Part shown: positions 8,576 through 18,061 of the stretch, piece after piece
Numbering within the stretch: position 1 is the stretch's first letter
Layout: every line of letters begins with the position of its first letter
NCBI GenBank assembly: GCA_965657335.1
Contig: CBFHOH010000018.1
Location: 32,474-96,473, forward strand
Direction of reading: 5' to 3'
Source: UBA4582 sp965657335
GTDB taxonomy: Bacteria > Pseudomonadota > Gammaproteobacteria > Pseudomonadales > Azotimanducaceae
Length of the DNA stretch: 64,000 nt
Made by a program: the position numbers and the translations under genes
The notes under the pieces: generated by a model
Told to the model about the DNA's origin: nothing
Seen by the model: the letters and a program-made list of their open reading frames with translations, nothing else
Databases searched by the model: none

Positions 8576-9778
8576 CTAGCTTTTTGGCAATCCTAATACG
8601 CGTTCACCCATGATGTTGTATTGAACCTGGGTGGTGCCGCCGCCGATGGTTGCTGAAAAAGAGTTAAAGTATATGCGTTGCCATTTGCCGCCATCTACTG
8701 CCTCCGGTGAGACGAAACGTCCGCCGTTCGCGCCTTGTAGTGATATGGCAAACTGACAAAAGCGTCGCTTCAATTCAGAGCCTCGGAGTTTGCCGGACAT
8801 CGCGATAGCGGTTGGTCGTTCTGTGTTCAGCGCGGGTATTTTTGCTTTTATGCCCATTAAGGCATTGCTTTTTGCTTCAATTAGGAACTGGACCATCTGA
8901 TCTTTGATTAATGGATCGTCCAGCGCTGGCTTTCCATTTCGGCTTGAGCGACGGGCTAATTCGAGTACGTCGTTTACGTTGATGTCCATCATCGACAGGC
9001 CACCTGCCTGACCGCCGACATTGCCCCTTTCAAACATCAGTGTGGCCATAGCAACCTGCCAACCCTCGCCCTCCCGCCCCATAATGGAATTGGCAGGGAT
9101 GCGTGCATCATTAAAGAAAGTCTGGCAAAAACCGTATTCACTTGTTAGTTTTTTGATGGGTTGCGGATTGACGCCCTCAACTTTCATCGGCGCGAGGAAG
9201 AAACTTAACCCTGCATATTTGTTTGGACCTTCGTTTGAGGTACGAGCGAGAAGGATCATGTACTTCGCGTATGATCCAAGGCTGGTCCAGATTTTTGAGC
9301 CGTTGATGACGTAGTCATCACCATCTTTAGTTGCCTTAACCTGGGCATTGCCAAGATCGGATCCATGGTCTGGCTCAGAAAACCCCTGACACCAGATGTC
9401 ATCGGCATTGAGTATACCTTTAATATATTTTTTCTTATCCTCTTCGGTACCCTGTTGCAGTATGAGCGGGCCCGCCCAATTGAGGCCAATCGTGTTTGTC
9501 ATGAAAGGCACACGTTGACGTGCCATCTCCTGCGATACGATGTCCTGAAATACCTGAGGTTTGCCGCCGCCGCCGTATTCTTCTGGCCATGACATGCCGA
9601 GGTACCCGGCGTCGTAGACTTTTCTTTGCCAGTTGCGTAGGTATTCGAATTGTTCGTCTGTGCCCACCTCCATAAATGATTCGGGCAACAAAAACCCTGG
9701 GTCACCAGGATTGTTTTCCCGTAACCACGTGGACACCTCCAATCTAAATTGGTCCAGTTCCTGCTCGCTTACACTCAT
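8576..9778 (-). CDS. Acyl-CoA dehydrogenase (FadE-type, citronellyl/sterol-side-chain-like)
   Basis: This is a full-size acyl-CoA dehydrogenase of 400 residues. I chose the ATG at 9778 because GGAG lies seven bases upstream; a GTG four codons earlier would place its start inside that ribosome site. FAD and substrate motifs are visible: the CQGFSEPDHGSDLG segment in the middle domain (usually FTEPxxGSD), KIWTSLGSYAKY, and a C-terminal GGGTTQVQYNIMGERVLGLP. The last element, GGxTQ followed by xNIxGERxLGLP, is typical of FadE-type enzymes acting on branched or terpenoid acyl-CoAs. It sits 47 bases after the carboxylase beta subunit and before a second dehydrogenase. In atu/liu-type clusters such an enzyme forms the enoyl-CoA that is then carboxylated. 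Confidence 0.93.
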   Translation of the reverse strand: MSVSEQELDQFRLEVSTWLRENNPGDPGFLLPESFMEVGTDEQFEYLRNWQRKVYDAGYLGMSWPEEYGGGGKPQVFQDIVSQEMARQRVPFMTNTIGLNWAGPLILQQGTEEDKKKYIKGILNADDIWCQGFSEPDHGSDLGNAQVKATKDGDDYVINGSKIWTSLGSYAKYMILLARTSNEGPNKYAGLSFFLAPMKVEGVNPQPIKKLTSEYGFCQTFFNDARIPANSIMGREGEGWQVAMATLMFERGNVGGQAGGLSMMDINVNDVLELARRSSRNGKPALDDPLIKDQMVQFLIEAKSNALMGIKAKIPALNTERPTAIAMSGKLRGSELKRRFCQFAISLQGANGGRFVSPEAVDGGKWQRIYFNSFSATIGGGTTQVQYNIMGERVLGLPKS

Positions 9779-9825
9779 TACTATCTCCACAAAATCTTGT
9801 TGTTACTGTGTTTTGAATATGGTCT

Positions 9826-11472
9826 TTAAAAGCGGGCAACACCAAATGTATTTGGCGTTGTGCCGCGATGGTTGGTTTCAAGGCTGGTCTCGAGTGCGAA
9901 TATCAACACTTCGCGAGTATCAGCAGGATCGATAATGCCGTCGTCCATCATGCGTGATGAACAGTACATGGCTTCGGATGATTGCTCCATGCTCTCTATG
10001 ATCGCCGCGCCCTGTTTTTCCATCATGTCTCTCTGTTCCTGCGGTATTTCCTGCCCGGTCAACTTTGCTCTGTCTTCGGCAATAACCCTCATAACACCGG
10101 CTGCTTGTGCGCCTCCCATAACCGCCTGTCTTGCGGTTGGCCATGAGAAAACGAACTCAGGTTTTAATGACTTTGAACACATTGCGTAGTTACCAGCGCC
10201 GTAAGCATTGCCCACAATAATGGTCAGTTTGATAGGTCGAAAATTTGCGACAGCCTGAATCATTTTTGAGCCGTGTTTAACTTGGCCCGCCTGCTCAGCT
10301 TCGACGCCGACTAAAAAGCCGGTGGTGTTTTGCAGGAAGATCATCGGTGTATTTGTCTGATCACAAAGCTGAAGAAACTGACTTGCCTTTTTTGCGCCCT
10401 GCGGTGTGATAGGGCCGTTGTTCGTAATAATGCCGCAGCGCCAGCCGCCAAGGTGAGCGTGGCCGCAAATAGTGTGTGGATCGTTAACGGGCTCAAATTC
10501 GAAAAACCTCGAACCATCGAACACTCTTGCGATGACTTCACGCATATCGTAGGGAATACGCTTATCCTCTGACACAATCCCGCGCAGTTCTTCAGCAGGG
10601 TATAGGGGTTGCTCGACCGGTTGATCTGGCGACAGGCCGGCGCCTGCATCCGGCGGAAATTGGTCAAGAATATCTCGGGCTACCCGAATGCCGTCAGCAT
10701 CACTCTCCGCCAGATATTCGCCGGTTTGTGAAACGGTCGCGTGCATCAATGCACCACCGAGTGTTTCGTGATCTGCCTCTTCCCCGGTTGCTGCCTTTAA
10801 AAGTGGTGGGCCAGCGAGGAACAGGTGCGTTTGATCTCTAACAAGCACAACATAGTCAGAGAGTGCTACCTGATAAGCGCCGCCGGCAGTGGCGTTACCG
10901 TGTGCGACGGTAATTTGTGGTATGCCCGCTGCAGAAAGCTCAGCTTGCTGGCAGTAGACTCTGCCGCCGTCAAGGAATCCGTGCACGCCCCAGGGGTCCG
11001 GATCGCCGCCCCCGGCGAGATTACCACCACCGCTTTCACTTAAACACACCAGCGGCAGTCGCGTGCTGAAAGCAATTTCCTGTAACCTCAGGTTTTTCCT
11101 GGTGGTAACGGAAGAAATCGTGCCGCCCTTGATTGCATAGTTCCAAACCATAGCCAGTACCCGACGACCTTTCACATAACCGATGCCGACGATGAGATTG
11201 CCTCCGGCGGTTTCACCGGCTTTATCACCGTTCATTCCGAGTCCGGCAATAGAGGAGAGTTCGAGAAAAGGCGCTCCCCGATCAAGCAAGTGCGACAGGC
11301 GTTCACGGGGTAATAGTTTGCCCTTTTTTTCAGCCCGCTCGCGGTAGCGTTCTTCGCTAGCTCTAATGTTTCGCTCAACGACACGAATCTTTTCGACATA
11401 ATTGGTCATGAACTCAACGTTGTCGCGGTATGCCTCACTACTTGTATCTAGTTTTGTTTCAAGCTGACTCAT
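9826..11472 (-). CDS. Acyl-CoA carboxylase beta subunit (carboxyltransferase), MCC/GCC/PCC-like
   Basis: This 548-residue protein has the two crotonase-like carboxyltransferase halves. The N-terminal half includes a LSESGGGNLAGGG loop and the GNATAGGAYQ oxyanion region near residue 195. The C-terminal half includes TTGFLVG, GNAYGAGNYAMCSK and a final MMDDGIIDPADTR. It transfers carboxyl from biotin to an acyl-CoA. The overall form is that of methylcrotonyl-CoA and geranyl-CoA carboxylases rather than acetyl-CoA AccA/AccD. The start overlaps the end of the alpha subunit gene by 14 bases, a sign of coupled translation and a fixed subunit ratio. Together with the AtuA-type neighbour, a geranyl-CoA-like or other branched enoyl-CoA substrate is plausible, but the sequence alone does not settle it. 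Confidence 0.92.
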   Translation of the reverse strand: MSQLETKLDTSSEAYRDNVEFMTNYVEKIRVVERNIRASEERYRERAEKKGKLLPRERLSHLLDRGAPFLELSSIAGLGMNGDKAGETAGGNLIVGIGYVKGRRVLAMVWNYAIKGGTISSVTTRKNLRLQEIAFSTRLPLVCLSESGGGNLAGGGDPDPWGVHGFLDGGRVYCQQAELSAAGIPQITVAHGNATAGGAYQVALSDYVVLVRDQTHLFLAGPPLLKAATGEEADHETLGGALMHATVSQTGEYLAESDADGIRVARDILDQFPPDAGAGLSPDQPVEQPLYPAEELRGIVSEDKRIPYDMREVIARVFDGSRFFEFEPVNDPHTICGHAHLGGWRCGIITNNGPITPQGAKKASQFLQLCDQTNTPMIFLQNTTGFLVGVEAEQAGQVKHGSKMIQAVANFRPIKLTIIVGNAYGAGNYAMCSKSLKPEFVFSWPTARQAVMGGAQAAGVMRVIAEDRAKLTGQEIPQEQRDMMEKQGAAIIESMEQSSEAMYCSSRMMDDGIIDPADTREVLIFALETSLETNHRGTTPNTFGVARF

Positions 11473-13423
11473 CTTCAGTCTCCGTTAATTTCAGTCCGAC
11501 CATAAACTGTCGATTTTTTACCTGATTACCCGCTTCCACAGCGATCTGTGTAACTTCCCCGTCACCGTCTGCCAAATGTCGGTGCTCCATTTTCATCGCT
11601 TCAACGATGACCAGCGGTTGATCTTTGGTGACCATGTCTCCTTCAGCAACCATTACTTTGACAACCAGACCCTCGGTAGATGCGTGAATTTGGCCACTAC
11701 CCGAACCATCAGCAGAAGCAGCGGGTGAATAGGTCACTATGTCTGCGTTCAGGTTATCTTTGCCAAAGTCGACACTTACTTGCTCGTCAGATAGATAAAA
11801 GACGGCTTCCTTTGCAACACCGTTGTATTCATAGATTAGGGTGCCTGAGTTACAGTGATTAATTGCGATCAAGTGTTTGTTGCCATTTACATGGACTTCT
11901 AATCCTGCGTCAGTTGCCAGCGTCGTGATGGGTGTTTGCTTGCCGCCGATTGATAGTGTATCTCGGACGAGCATGGGTTCGGTGTTGCTCCAGCCTCCGC
12001 TGCTCCCAGAACTGTGCGAACTGTGATGCGCAATCAGCGCGCCGGTAGCGGCGACTAGCGCTTCGTTGTCTTTGCTTTTGAGCTTTTCGAGAAGTTGCTC
12101 GTTGATGAATCCCGTTGTGGTGTCGCCCTCTATAAAGGTTTGTTGTTCGAGCAGCTCAACAAGAAAACTCTTGTTAGTGATGAGGCCAAGAATTCTTGTT
12201 TGTGTTAGTGCTCTTATGAGACGCCGTCTTGCTTCTTCTCTATCTTTTCCCCAACAGATTAGTTTCGCGAGCATGGCATCGTAATAAGGCGTAATTTGGC
12301 AGCCGCTATGCAATCCATGGTCAATCCGCACGCCAACATTGTCATACGGCTCAAAATACTGAATTTTTCCGGTTTGCGGCATGAAGTTGTTAAGCGGATC
12401 CTCGGCGTAAATTCGAACCTCGATCGCGTGACCATCAAAGGTAATGTCTGACTGCTCGCATGGCAGTGTATCGCCGCTGGCTATTTTTAACTGCCAGTCG
12501 ACAAGGTCTGTGTCGGTGACAAGCTCGGTTACTGGATGCTCAACCTGCAAGCGAGTGTTCATCTCAAGGAAATAGAAATCACCTGTGTCGTCTACCAGAA
12601 ATTCGACCGTGCCAACGCCTTCGTAGTTGACCGCTCTAGCAGCATTGACTGCTGCTTCGCCCATTTTTGCCCTGAGCGCCGGTGTAACAAAGGGTGAAGG
12701 ACACTCCTCGATAACTTTTTGATGTCGGCGTTGTGCCGAACAGTCGCGTTCACCAAGATGTATAACATTGCCGTGACTGTCCCCTGCAATCTGCAGTTCA
12801 ATATGTCGCCCATCAACAATCGCTTTTTCGAGTATCAGCTCGTCACTCCCGAAAGCGCTTGCAGACTCTGCTCGGGCGGAGTCGAGTGCCTCAGACAGGG
12901 CGGATAAATCAGTGACAAGGCGCATGCCCCTGCCACCACCGCCAGCCGCTGCTTTTACCATGATTGGCACGCCGATTTTTTCAGCTTCTTTAGTTAAGCG
13001 CGCATTATCTTGCGAAGCACCTTGATAACCCGGCACGCAAGGCACGCCTGCCTTGATCATGAGTTCTTTTGCGGAGGCCTTGTTGCCCATTAGGTTGATG
13101 GCGTCGGGCGAGGGGCCAATAAACTTAATATTATTATCAGCGCAGGCCTGAGCAAAATCAGCGTTTTCAGAGAGAAAGCCGTAACCCGGATGGATTGCGT
13201 CCGCGCCTGCGACCTTCGCAGCATTAATGACTTTATCAATATCGAGGTAAGACTCTGAGGGTGTTTGACCGCCGATAGCTACGCTAGCGTCAGCCATAGA
13301 TACGAACCGGGATTGTGCGTCGGCATCACTGTGAACAGCGATGGCATCAAATCCGGCGGACTGAATGCTGTCGATTATTCGGCAGGCAATTTCTGCCCTG
13401 TTTGCTACGAGTATTTTTTTCAT
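11459..13423 (-). CDS. Acyl-CoA carboxylase alpha subunit (biotin carboxylase + biotin carrier)
   Basis: The protein is 654 residues long from the ATG at 13423, which has GAGG six bases upstream and gives the standard MKKILVANRAEIACR start. A longer frame exists but overlaps the preceding gene. Domains in order are the biotin carboxylase N-domain, ATP-grasp (the glycine loop AAAGGGGRGM, ERDCSAQRRHQK and EMNTRLQVEHPVTE), the biotin carboxylase C-domain, a linker rich in Ser/Gly/His, and a C-terminal biotinyl domain with EAMKME (biotin on Lys611). It carboxylates biotin using ATP and bicarbonate and partners the beta subunit whose gene overlaps it. A gap of only seven bases from the AtuA-type gene supports one transcript. 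Confidence 0.94.
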   Translation of the reverse strand: MKKILVANRAEIACRIIDSIQSAGFDAIAVHSDADAQSRFVSMADASVAIGGQTPSESYLDIDKVINAAKVAGADAIHPGYGFLSENADFAQACADNNIKFIGPSPDAINLMGNKASAKELMIKAGVPCVPGYQGASQDNARLTKEAEKIGVPIMVKAAAGGGGRGMRLVTDLSALSEALDSARAESASAFGSDELILEKAIVDGRHIELQIAGDSHGNVIHLGERDCSAQRRHQKVIEECPSPFVTPALRAKMGEAAVNAARAVNYEGVGTVEFLVDDTGDFYFLEMNTRLQVEHPVTELVTDTDLVDWQLKIASGDTLPCEQSDITFDGHAIEVRIYAEDPLNNFMPQTGKIQYFEPYDNVGVRIDHGLHSGCQITPYYDAMLAKLICWGKDREEARRRLIRALTQTRILGLITNKSFLVELLEQQTFIEGDTTTGFINEQLLEKLKSKDNEALVAATGALIAHHSSHSSGSSGGWSNTEPMLVRDTLSIGGKQTPITTLATDAGLEVHVNGNKHLIAINHCNSGTLIYEYNGVAKEAVFYLSDEQVSVDFGKDNLNADIVTYSPAASADGSGSGQIHASTEGLVVKVMVAEGDMVTKDQPLVIVEAMKMEHRHLADGDGEVTQIAVEAGNQVKNRQFMVGLKLTETEDESA

Positions 13424-13430
13424 GATTTCC

Positions 13431-15212
13431 TCACCTGGCAATGTCAGTGGTAAGTTGTTCGGCAAGTACCCTTGGTACGTGGATCATTTTTGCACGTAGG
13501 TATTCGCCCATGGTTTTTGCTTGTCCGTCGATACGAACAGAGGAGGAAACGCCCTCACCCAGGATGCCATGAATATAGAAGTTCAAGGCGTGCAGGTTTG
13601 GCAATTCAAATCTCTCAATCTCGAATTCAGCTGTGTCGGACAGTAGTTCCTTGAATTTATCGACGGTCAAAAACCCGTGTAGAAAGCCGAACGCCTCGGG
13701 TGTTTTAGCCCAAATGCCGACGTTTGCATTACCGCCTTTGTCGCCGGATCGGGTTCCAAATAGACGTCCGAAGGGAATTTTTACAGTTTCACCTTGGGGG
13801 CATTCAGGGATTGTGACAGGCATTTTCTGGTAGTAGATTGCTTCCAGGTTTAGCTGATTCGTTGGTTGAATCTCGATTGACTGACCGTCCATGTGAACCG
13901 TTTCTGTGATGTGTTTACTGTCTACGAGGGCTGGCCAATAAGAAATGTATGCGCCACCAGCGCCTGCTGAGCTAGAGCCAAACCCTGGGAAACTAGCGAG
14001 CGCTAATTCAATCACCTTGGCTGAAAAAATCCTGCCAACCAGCGCCGGGTTGCTCGACTTAACATTGATTCTGAGCCGAGCGTATGCCTCTTCGTTAGTT
14101 TTGGGATCCTCTTTGTCATTGCGGATGAGTTGGATGGTGACATCGTCGAACTGGTCTTGGCCGCCGACAGAGCGAAATAGCGTATCGGTGAACATCGTGG
14201 CCTTCTCTTCAATATCTAAACCGGTTAACAACATCTCCATGCTGTTGCGGAACCCACCAGCGGTATTGATACAAACCTTGTGCGTGTCAGGTGGACTGCT
14301 ACCGCGACAACCCGAAACATAGACGCGGTCGTCACCCCTTTGCTCAATGCTCATGGTGTCAAAGTGAGCGATGACGTCAGGATTGATGTAGGCAGCAGAG
14401 CTTATTTCGTACAGGAGCTGTGCTTTCACTGTGCCAATGGAGACCAGCCCCCCGGTGCCGGGATGTTTGGTAATGGTGAAGTTTCCGTTCGCTTCTATTT
14501 CTGCAATCGGATAGCCCATGTTGTGGAAACTTGGCACTTCTTGAAAGAATGCATAGTTGCCTCCGGTCGCTTGTGCGCCACATTCAATGATATGGCCCGC
14601 CGCAAGAGCGCCCGCAAGGGCATCGTAGTCTTGCCTCTGCCAGTTGAATTTCCACGCCGCGGGACCTATGACAACGGCGGCGTCGGTCACTCGCGGACAG
14701 ATCACCACATCAGCCCCCATATCTAGCGCAGTTTTGATGCCCCATGCACCTAGATAGGCGTTCGCAGTAACTGGTGGCTTGTTTCCATCGGCAAGATTTT
14801 CACCAGTATCCATGTTTTCAAACTGTTCGCCTTTCTCTTGTAAATCCGCAAGACGAGGCATGAGGTCGTCACCGTCAATGTAAGCCACCTTTACATCGAG
14901 GTTCAATTCTTGTGCAATATCTTTAACAGCGCTGGCCATACCTGAAGGATTGAGGCCGCCTGCATTCGTCACAATTTTGATGTCTTTCTCTATGCAAGTG
15001 GCAAGCACATCTTTTATCTGTTTCAGGAAAGTGCCAACGTAACCCGTATCGGGTTTCTTCGAACGCTGGTTGTACAAAATTGTCATCGTGAGTTCTGCAA
15101 GGTAGTCGCCTGTGAGAACATCAATAGGACCGCCGTCGACCATTTCCTTTGCTGCGCTGAGTTTGTCACCGTAGAAGCCGCTACAGTTTGCAATTTTTAT
15201 CGTTTCAGTCAT
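13431..15212 (-). CDS. atuA: AtuA-family protein (DUF1446 domain plus C-terminal AtuA-like domain)
   Basis: This 593-residue protein matches the acyclic-terpene-utilisation AtuA family. An N-terminal DUF1446 domain (about residues 5-450) begins IKIANCSGFYGDKLSAA and contains IVTNAGGLNP. A C-terminal domain of about 110 residues begins near VKIPFGRLFGTRSGDKGGNANVGIW. In Pseudomonas atuA belongs to the citronellol/geraniol operon and its biochemical role is not established. Related proteins occur next to acyl-CoA carboxylases in many bacteria. Here it lies seven bases before the carboxylase alpha subunit and 42 bases after the TetR gene, so it is part of the same cluster. The family assignment is firm; a role in terpene rather than another branched acid is inference. 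Confidence 0.85.
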   Translation of the reverse strand: MTETIKIANCSGFYGDKLSAAKEMVDGGPIDVLTGDYLAELTMTILYNQRSKKPDTGYVGTFLKQIKDVLATCIEKDIKIVTNAGGLNPSGMASAVKDIAQELNLDVKVAYIDGDDLMPRLADLQEKGEQFENMDTGENLADGNKPPVTANAYLGAWGIKTALDMGADVVICPRVTDAAVVIGPAAWKFNWQRQDYDALAGALAAGHIIECGAQATGGNYAFFQEVPSFHNMGYPIAEIEANGNFTITKHPGTGGLVSIGTVKAQLLYEISSAAYINPDVIAHFDTMSIEQRGDDRVYVSGCRGSSPPDTHKVCINTAGGFRNSMEMLLTGLDIEEKATMFTDTLFRSVGGQDQFDDVTIQLIRNDKEDPKTNEEAYARLRINVKSSNPALVGRIFSAKVIELALASFPGFGSSSAGAGGAYISYWPALVDSKHITETVHMDGQSIEIQPTNQLNLEAIYYQKMPVTIPECPQGETVKIPFGRLFGTRSGDKGGNANVGIWAKTPEAFGFLHGFLTVDKFKELLSDTAEFEIERFELPNLHALNFYIHGILGEGVSSSVRIDGQAKTMGEYLRAKMIHVPRVLAEQLTTDIAR

Positions 15213-15254
15213 TTCAAGTTACCCATTAGATAATAATTATATTGATGCGAACCT

Positions 15255-15863
15255 CTAATTTTCAGGTTCGTCTCGAAGTTGCAACAGGGGCGATATCAGG
15301 GTGATCCATTTTTTGATGTACTTAAGGCTTTGGGCTCTATCGTTACCATAATTCTCCTGAACCAGCAGTCCTCTCATAAAACTACGGGTCATGTTGAGTA
15401 ACATCACAACCTCGTCGTTATCTCCGGAAATCGATTCGAACTGCTCGACAGAATGAAGGTCAAGCGCGAGTCCCCAGCTCAGTAAATCATCCGCGACCCG
15501 GACCTGAAGTAACTCGTCAGTACGAGCTGCGTTAAGGATTTCAAGTAGTGCGCGGTAGGCCGGTGTGTCGATATATCGCGTCCAAGCAAACATCAATGCG
15601 TCTTCAATGTTCGAAGGCGCATGTTGAGGGCGTTTAAATGGCCTCTCTAGTAATCTGTTGAGCGTCGCTGCAATCAGATCTTCTTTTGAAGGGAAGTGAT
15701 ATTGAAGCGCACCCTTTGAGAAACCCGCGGCGGCGGCGACGCGATTCAGAGAAGTTTCGGCGTAGCCCATATTTACGAGTGAATCGATTGTAGCCTCGCA
15801 GATAGCCTCGCGAGCGCGAATACTCTTGGCTTGTTGTTTGCCCATGGCTGGTGCGCTGGACAT
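15255..15863 (-). CDS. TetR-family transcriptional regulator
   Basis: The protein is 202 residues long from the ATG at 15863. That start lies five bases after the enoyl-CoA hydratase stop and has AAGGG nine bases upstream; a start at 15887 would overlap the hydratase gene. An N-terminal TetR helix-turn-helix is clear (TSLNRVAAAAGFSKGALQYH followed by FPSKEDLI, about residues 35-65). The C-terminal ligand domain is about 130 residues and not further recognisable. Its place inside the catabolic cluster suggests it represses the cluster and responds to an acyl-CoA or free acid intermediate, as AtuR does in Pseudomonas. I could not find an obvious palindromic operator in the short gaps around it. 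Confidence 0.9.
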   Translation of the reverse strand: MSSAPAMGKQQAKSIRAREAICEATIDSLVNMGYAETSLNRVAAAAGFSKGALQYHFPSKEDLIAATLNRLLERPFKRPQHAPSNIEDALMFAWTRYIDTPAYRALLEILNAARTDELLQVRVADDLLSWGLALDLHSVEQFESISGDNDEVVMLLNMTRSFMRGLLVQENYGNDRAQSLKYIKKWITLISPLLQLRDEPEN

Positions 15864-15868
15864 TAGCG

Positions 15869-16648
15869 TTAACCCTTTGGCACCCATGAGGGTTTTCGCT
15901 TTTCGCGAAACGCTTTCATGCCTTCGGCACCCTCGTCAGACTTGAACATGCGCACACTCCAGTCGCCTGTTTCGGCAAAGCCTTGTGTAATGTCGAGCTC
16001 TGAGACGCGGCGAACCAGCTTTTTACACTCAACGACGGCATTGGGCCCGCCGAGGTTAATCATGTCGATTTCCTCTTGAACAGCGCTTCTAAGCTGATCT
16101 TTTGGTACCGCGCGATGTGCCAGACCAAAATCTACGGCCTGACTGCCGGTGAATCGTTCACCGGTGAGAAATAGTTTCATGCCGTGGTGGGTGCCGAGTT
16201 TAGGTAGGCAAACGACGGAAATAACGGCGGGAATAACACCTATTCTGACCTCGCTGAAACTGCATTGTATGTCTTCAGCGGTGATGACGATGTCGGCTGC
16301 TCCAACGAGCCCAAGCCCTCCGGCGAATGCTGCACCGTTAACGGCAGCGATGACGGGCTTTTGGCTATCCAGTATACGCGTGAGAACATCCGGATAAGGT
16401 ACTGATTTACCGCCGCCGTCTATTGCCTCGCCAGGAGGGCTCTTCAAGTCGGCACCGGCGCAGAACGCAGGATCACTGCCAGTAATGACAATGGAGCGCA
16501 CCTCAGGGTCGTTGTTCGCAGAAATTAGGTGTTCATTGAGCTCGTTGACCAAGATAGCGGATAACGCATTTCGGTTTTCCGGCCTGTTCAATGTGATCCA
16601 GGCGGCGCCGCCCGTTACTTCATAAAGCGTTGCTTCAGTACCCGACAT
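15869..16648 (-). CDS. Enoyl-CoA hydratase/isomerase (crotonase family), atuE/liuC-like position
   Basis: This 259-residue crotonase has both oxyanion-hole regions: PAFCAGADLKS near residue 65 and AAFAGGLGLVGAADIV near residue 107. A C-terminal MKAFREKRKPSWVPKG tail is typical of short-chain members. A Glu-containing segment follows the first helix of the active site (SEVRIG), as in hydratases. It is expected to hydrate an enoyl-CoA in the cytoplasm. The gene lies between the MFS permease (68 bases upstream) and the TetR regulator in the same orientation. In atu and liu clusters a crotonase hydrates the product of the carboxylase, which would fit here. The ribosome site GGGAG is seven bases upstream of the ATG. 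Confidence 0.92.
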   Translation of the reverse strand: MSGTEATLYEVTGGAAWITLNRPENRNALSAILVNELNEHLISANNDPEVRSIVITGSDPAFCAGADLKSPPGEAIDGGGKSVPYPDVLTRILDSQKPVIAAVNGAAFAGGLGLVGAADIVITAEDIQCSFSEVRIGVIPAVISVVCLPKLGTHHGMKLFLTGERFTGSQAVDFGLAHRAVPKDQLRSAVQEEIDMINLGGPNAVVECKKLVRRVSELDITQGFAETGDWSVRMFKSDEGAEGMKAFREKRKPSWVPKG

Positions 16649-16716
16649 AGAAATTCTCCCAGACTGTTCACCACAGGATAACAGAATAACAATCCGGTCG
16701 GAATGTTTTATTGATG

Positions 16717-17994
16717 TTACGCGCGGGCCGCTCTCTCCCGGGCGCCACCTGCTCTAATCAGAAGTGGTCCGATACAGGCGAGCAGCATTAAGCCTGCCAG
16801 TAGGAGAAAAGCGATTTTGTAACTACCCGTAGAGTCGTAAATGAAACCGGCAAGGGGAGAGGCGGAAATCACTAGCGGCAACTCAACGAGGCGCAAAATA
16901 CCATTGGCTTTGCCAAAAGACGCGTTACCTACTGCAACAGAGAGAGAAAAGGTTCTGAGCGGGCTCATACCAGAAAGGCCAAAACCATACACGACGCCCG
17001 CGAGCAGCGAGGTTGAAAAATCACTCGCGAATGCGAGTAAAACGAGCGACGCTGCTTGAAACAACAGTGCCATCCATATGGTAACTCTTGCGCCGAAAAA
17101 ATCTGACATCCAGCCAACGACAGGTTTTCCGAGCGCTGCAAAGAGCGCGGTTGCAGAGAGAATATAGGCGGCTTCCGTACCGGGAAGTCCGATGTCCCTC
17201 AGGTGACCAAACAGGTGCAACATGACTGCAGAGTAAACACAGCCCATGGCACCAAACATCAGCCCGATGCTCCAGAAAGCAGGAAAACGAACCATTTCTT
17301 TCCAGTGCCAAATTCTGGATTCGACCTCGTCCTCGACTTCCTCCGTCTTGTGAACTGCAGAATAGGCATGCCCATCTCGAACTTCACCAATTTCCTCTGG
17401 CCGGTTTTTAAGGAAATAGACCACCAGAGGAACCAGAATGCTAGGCACAATAACTGCAAATACGACAAAGGCGTAACGCCAGCCTATCGCCTCAACCAAA
17501 CTGGTGACCAGTGGAGGCATGACCACGCCCGCGAGTGAGGCGCCCAGAACACCGAGGGATATCGCCCGGCCGCGCCAGTGATCGAACCAACTGATAATTG
17601 TTCTGTGCCAGGCCAGATTCCCCATGCAAGTCATACCTAGCCCCATACCCAAGCCAACGATCAGATAAAACTGAATGAGGTTCTGGCAAAAAGATAAGAG
17701 CAGGTAGGAGCCGGTGACAAAGCCGATGCCTGTGAGTATTACCGTTTTAGGGGAGTATTTGTCGAGTATGCCGCCAATGAAGGGCGCAGCCAAGGCGCTG
17801 GTGACGGCAGCTATCGAAAATCCCATGGCAATCTCGAATCGACTACCACCGGCCAGTTCCTCCGCGAGAGAAGGCAAGAAAACGCCGCGAGAATAGGAGT
17901 AGAACCCGGTGCCCAGAAACGTCAGTACCCCGCCTACCAACACAATGACCCAACCGTAAAAGAATCGTTCGGTCGGTCTGGTGGCTTCCGTCAT
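16717..17994 (-). CDS. MFS transporter, oxalate:formate/monocarboxylate-type
   Basis: This 425-residue protein has about twelve hydrophobic segments in two sets of six, with a charged central loop (about residues 195-230, rich in Glu/Asp). The start FFYGWVIVLVGGVLTFLG and the GVFLPSLAEEL segment are typical of the OFA/monocarboxylate branch of the major facilitator superfamily. It would import a carboxylate across the inner membrane. As the first gene of the minus-strand catabolic cluster it is the likely uptake system for the acid degraded by the downstream enzymes. The conserved MFS loop 2-3 motif is recognisable (GGILDKYSPKTV). Confidence 0.88.
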   Translation of the reverse strand: MTEATRPTERFFYGWVIVLVGGVLTFLGTGFYSYSRGVFLPSLAEELAGGSRFEIAMGFSIAAVTSALAAPFIGGILDKYSPKTVILTGIGFVTGSYLLLSFCQNLIQFYLIVGLGMGLGMTCMGNLAWHRTIISWFDHWRGRAISLGVLGASLAGVVMPPLVTSLVEAIGWRYAFVVFAVIVPSILVPLVVYFLKNRPEEIGEVRDGHAYSAVHKTEEVEDEVESRIWHWKEMVRFPAFWSIGLMFGAMGCVYSAVMLHLFGHLRDIGLPGTEAAYILSATALFAALGKPVVGWMSDFFGARVTIWMALLFQAASLVLLAFASDFSTSLLAGVVYGFGLSGMSPLRTFSLSVAVGNASFGKANGILRLVELPLVISASPLAGFIYDSTGSYKIAFLLLAGLMLLACIGPLLIRAGGARERAARA

Positions 17995-18061
17995 AGATGC
18001 TCCGTGGGTTTCAATAGAATATACGCGGGCGAGTTAACCCGAGCAAGCTGTCTAAATGACG

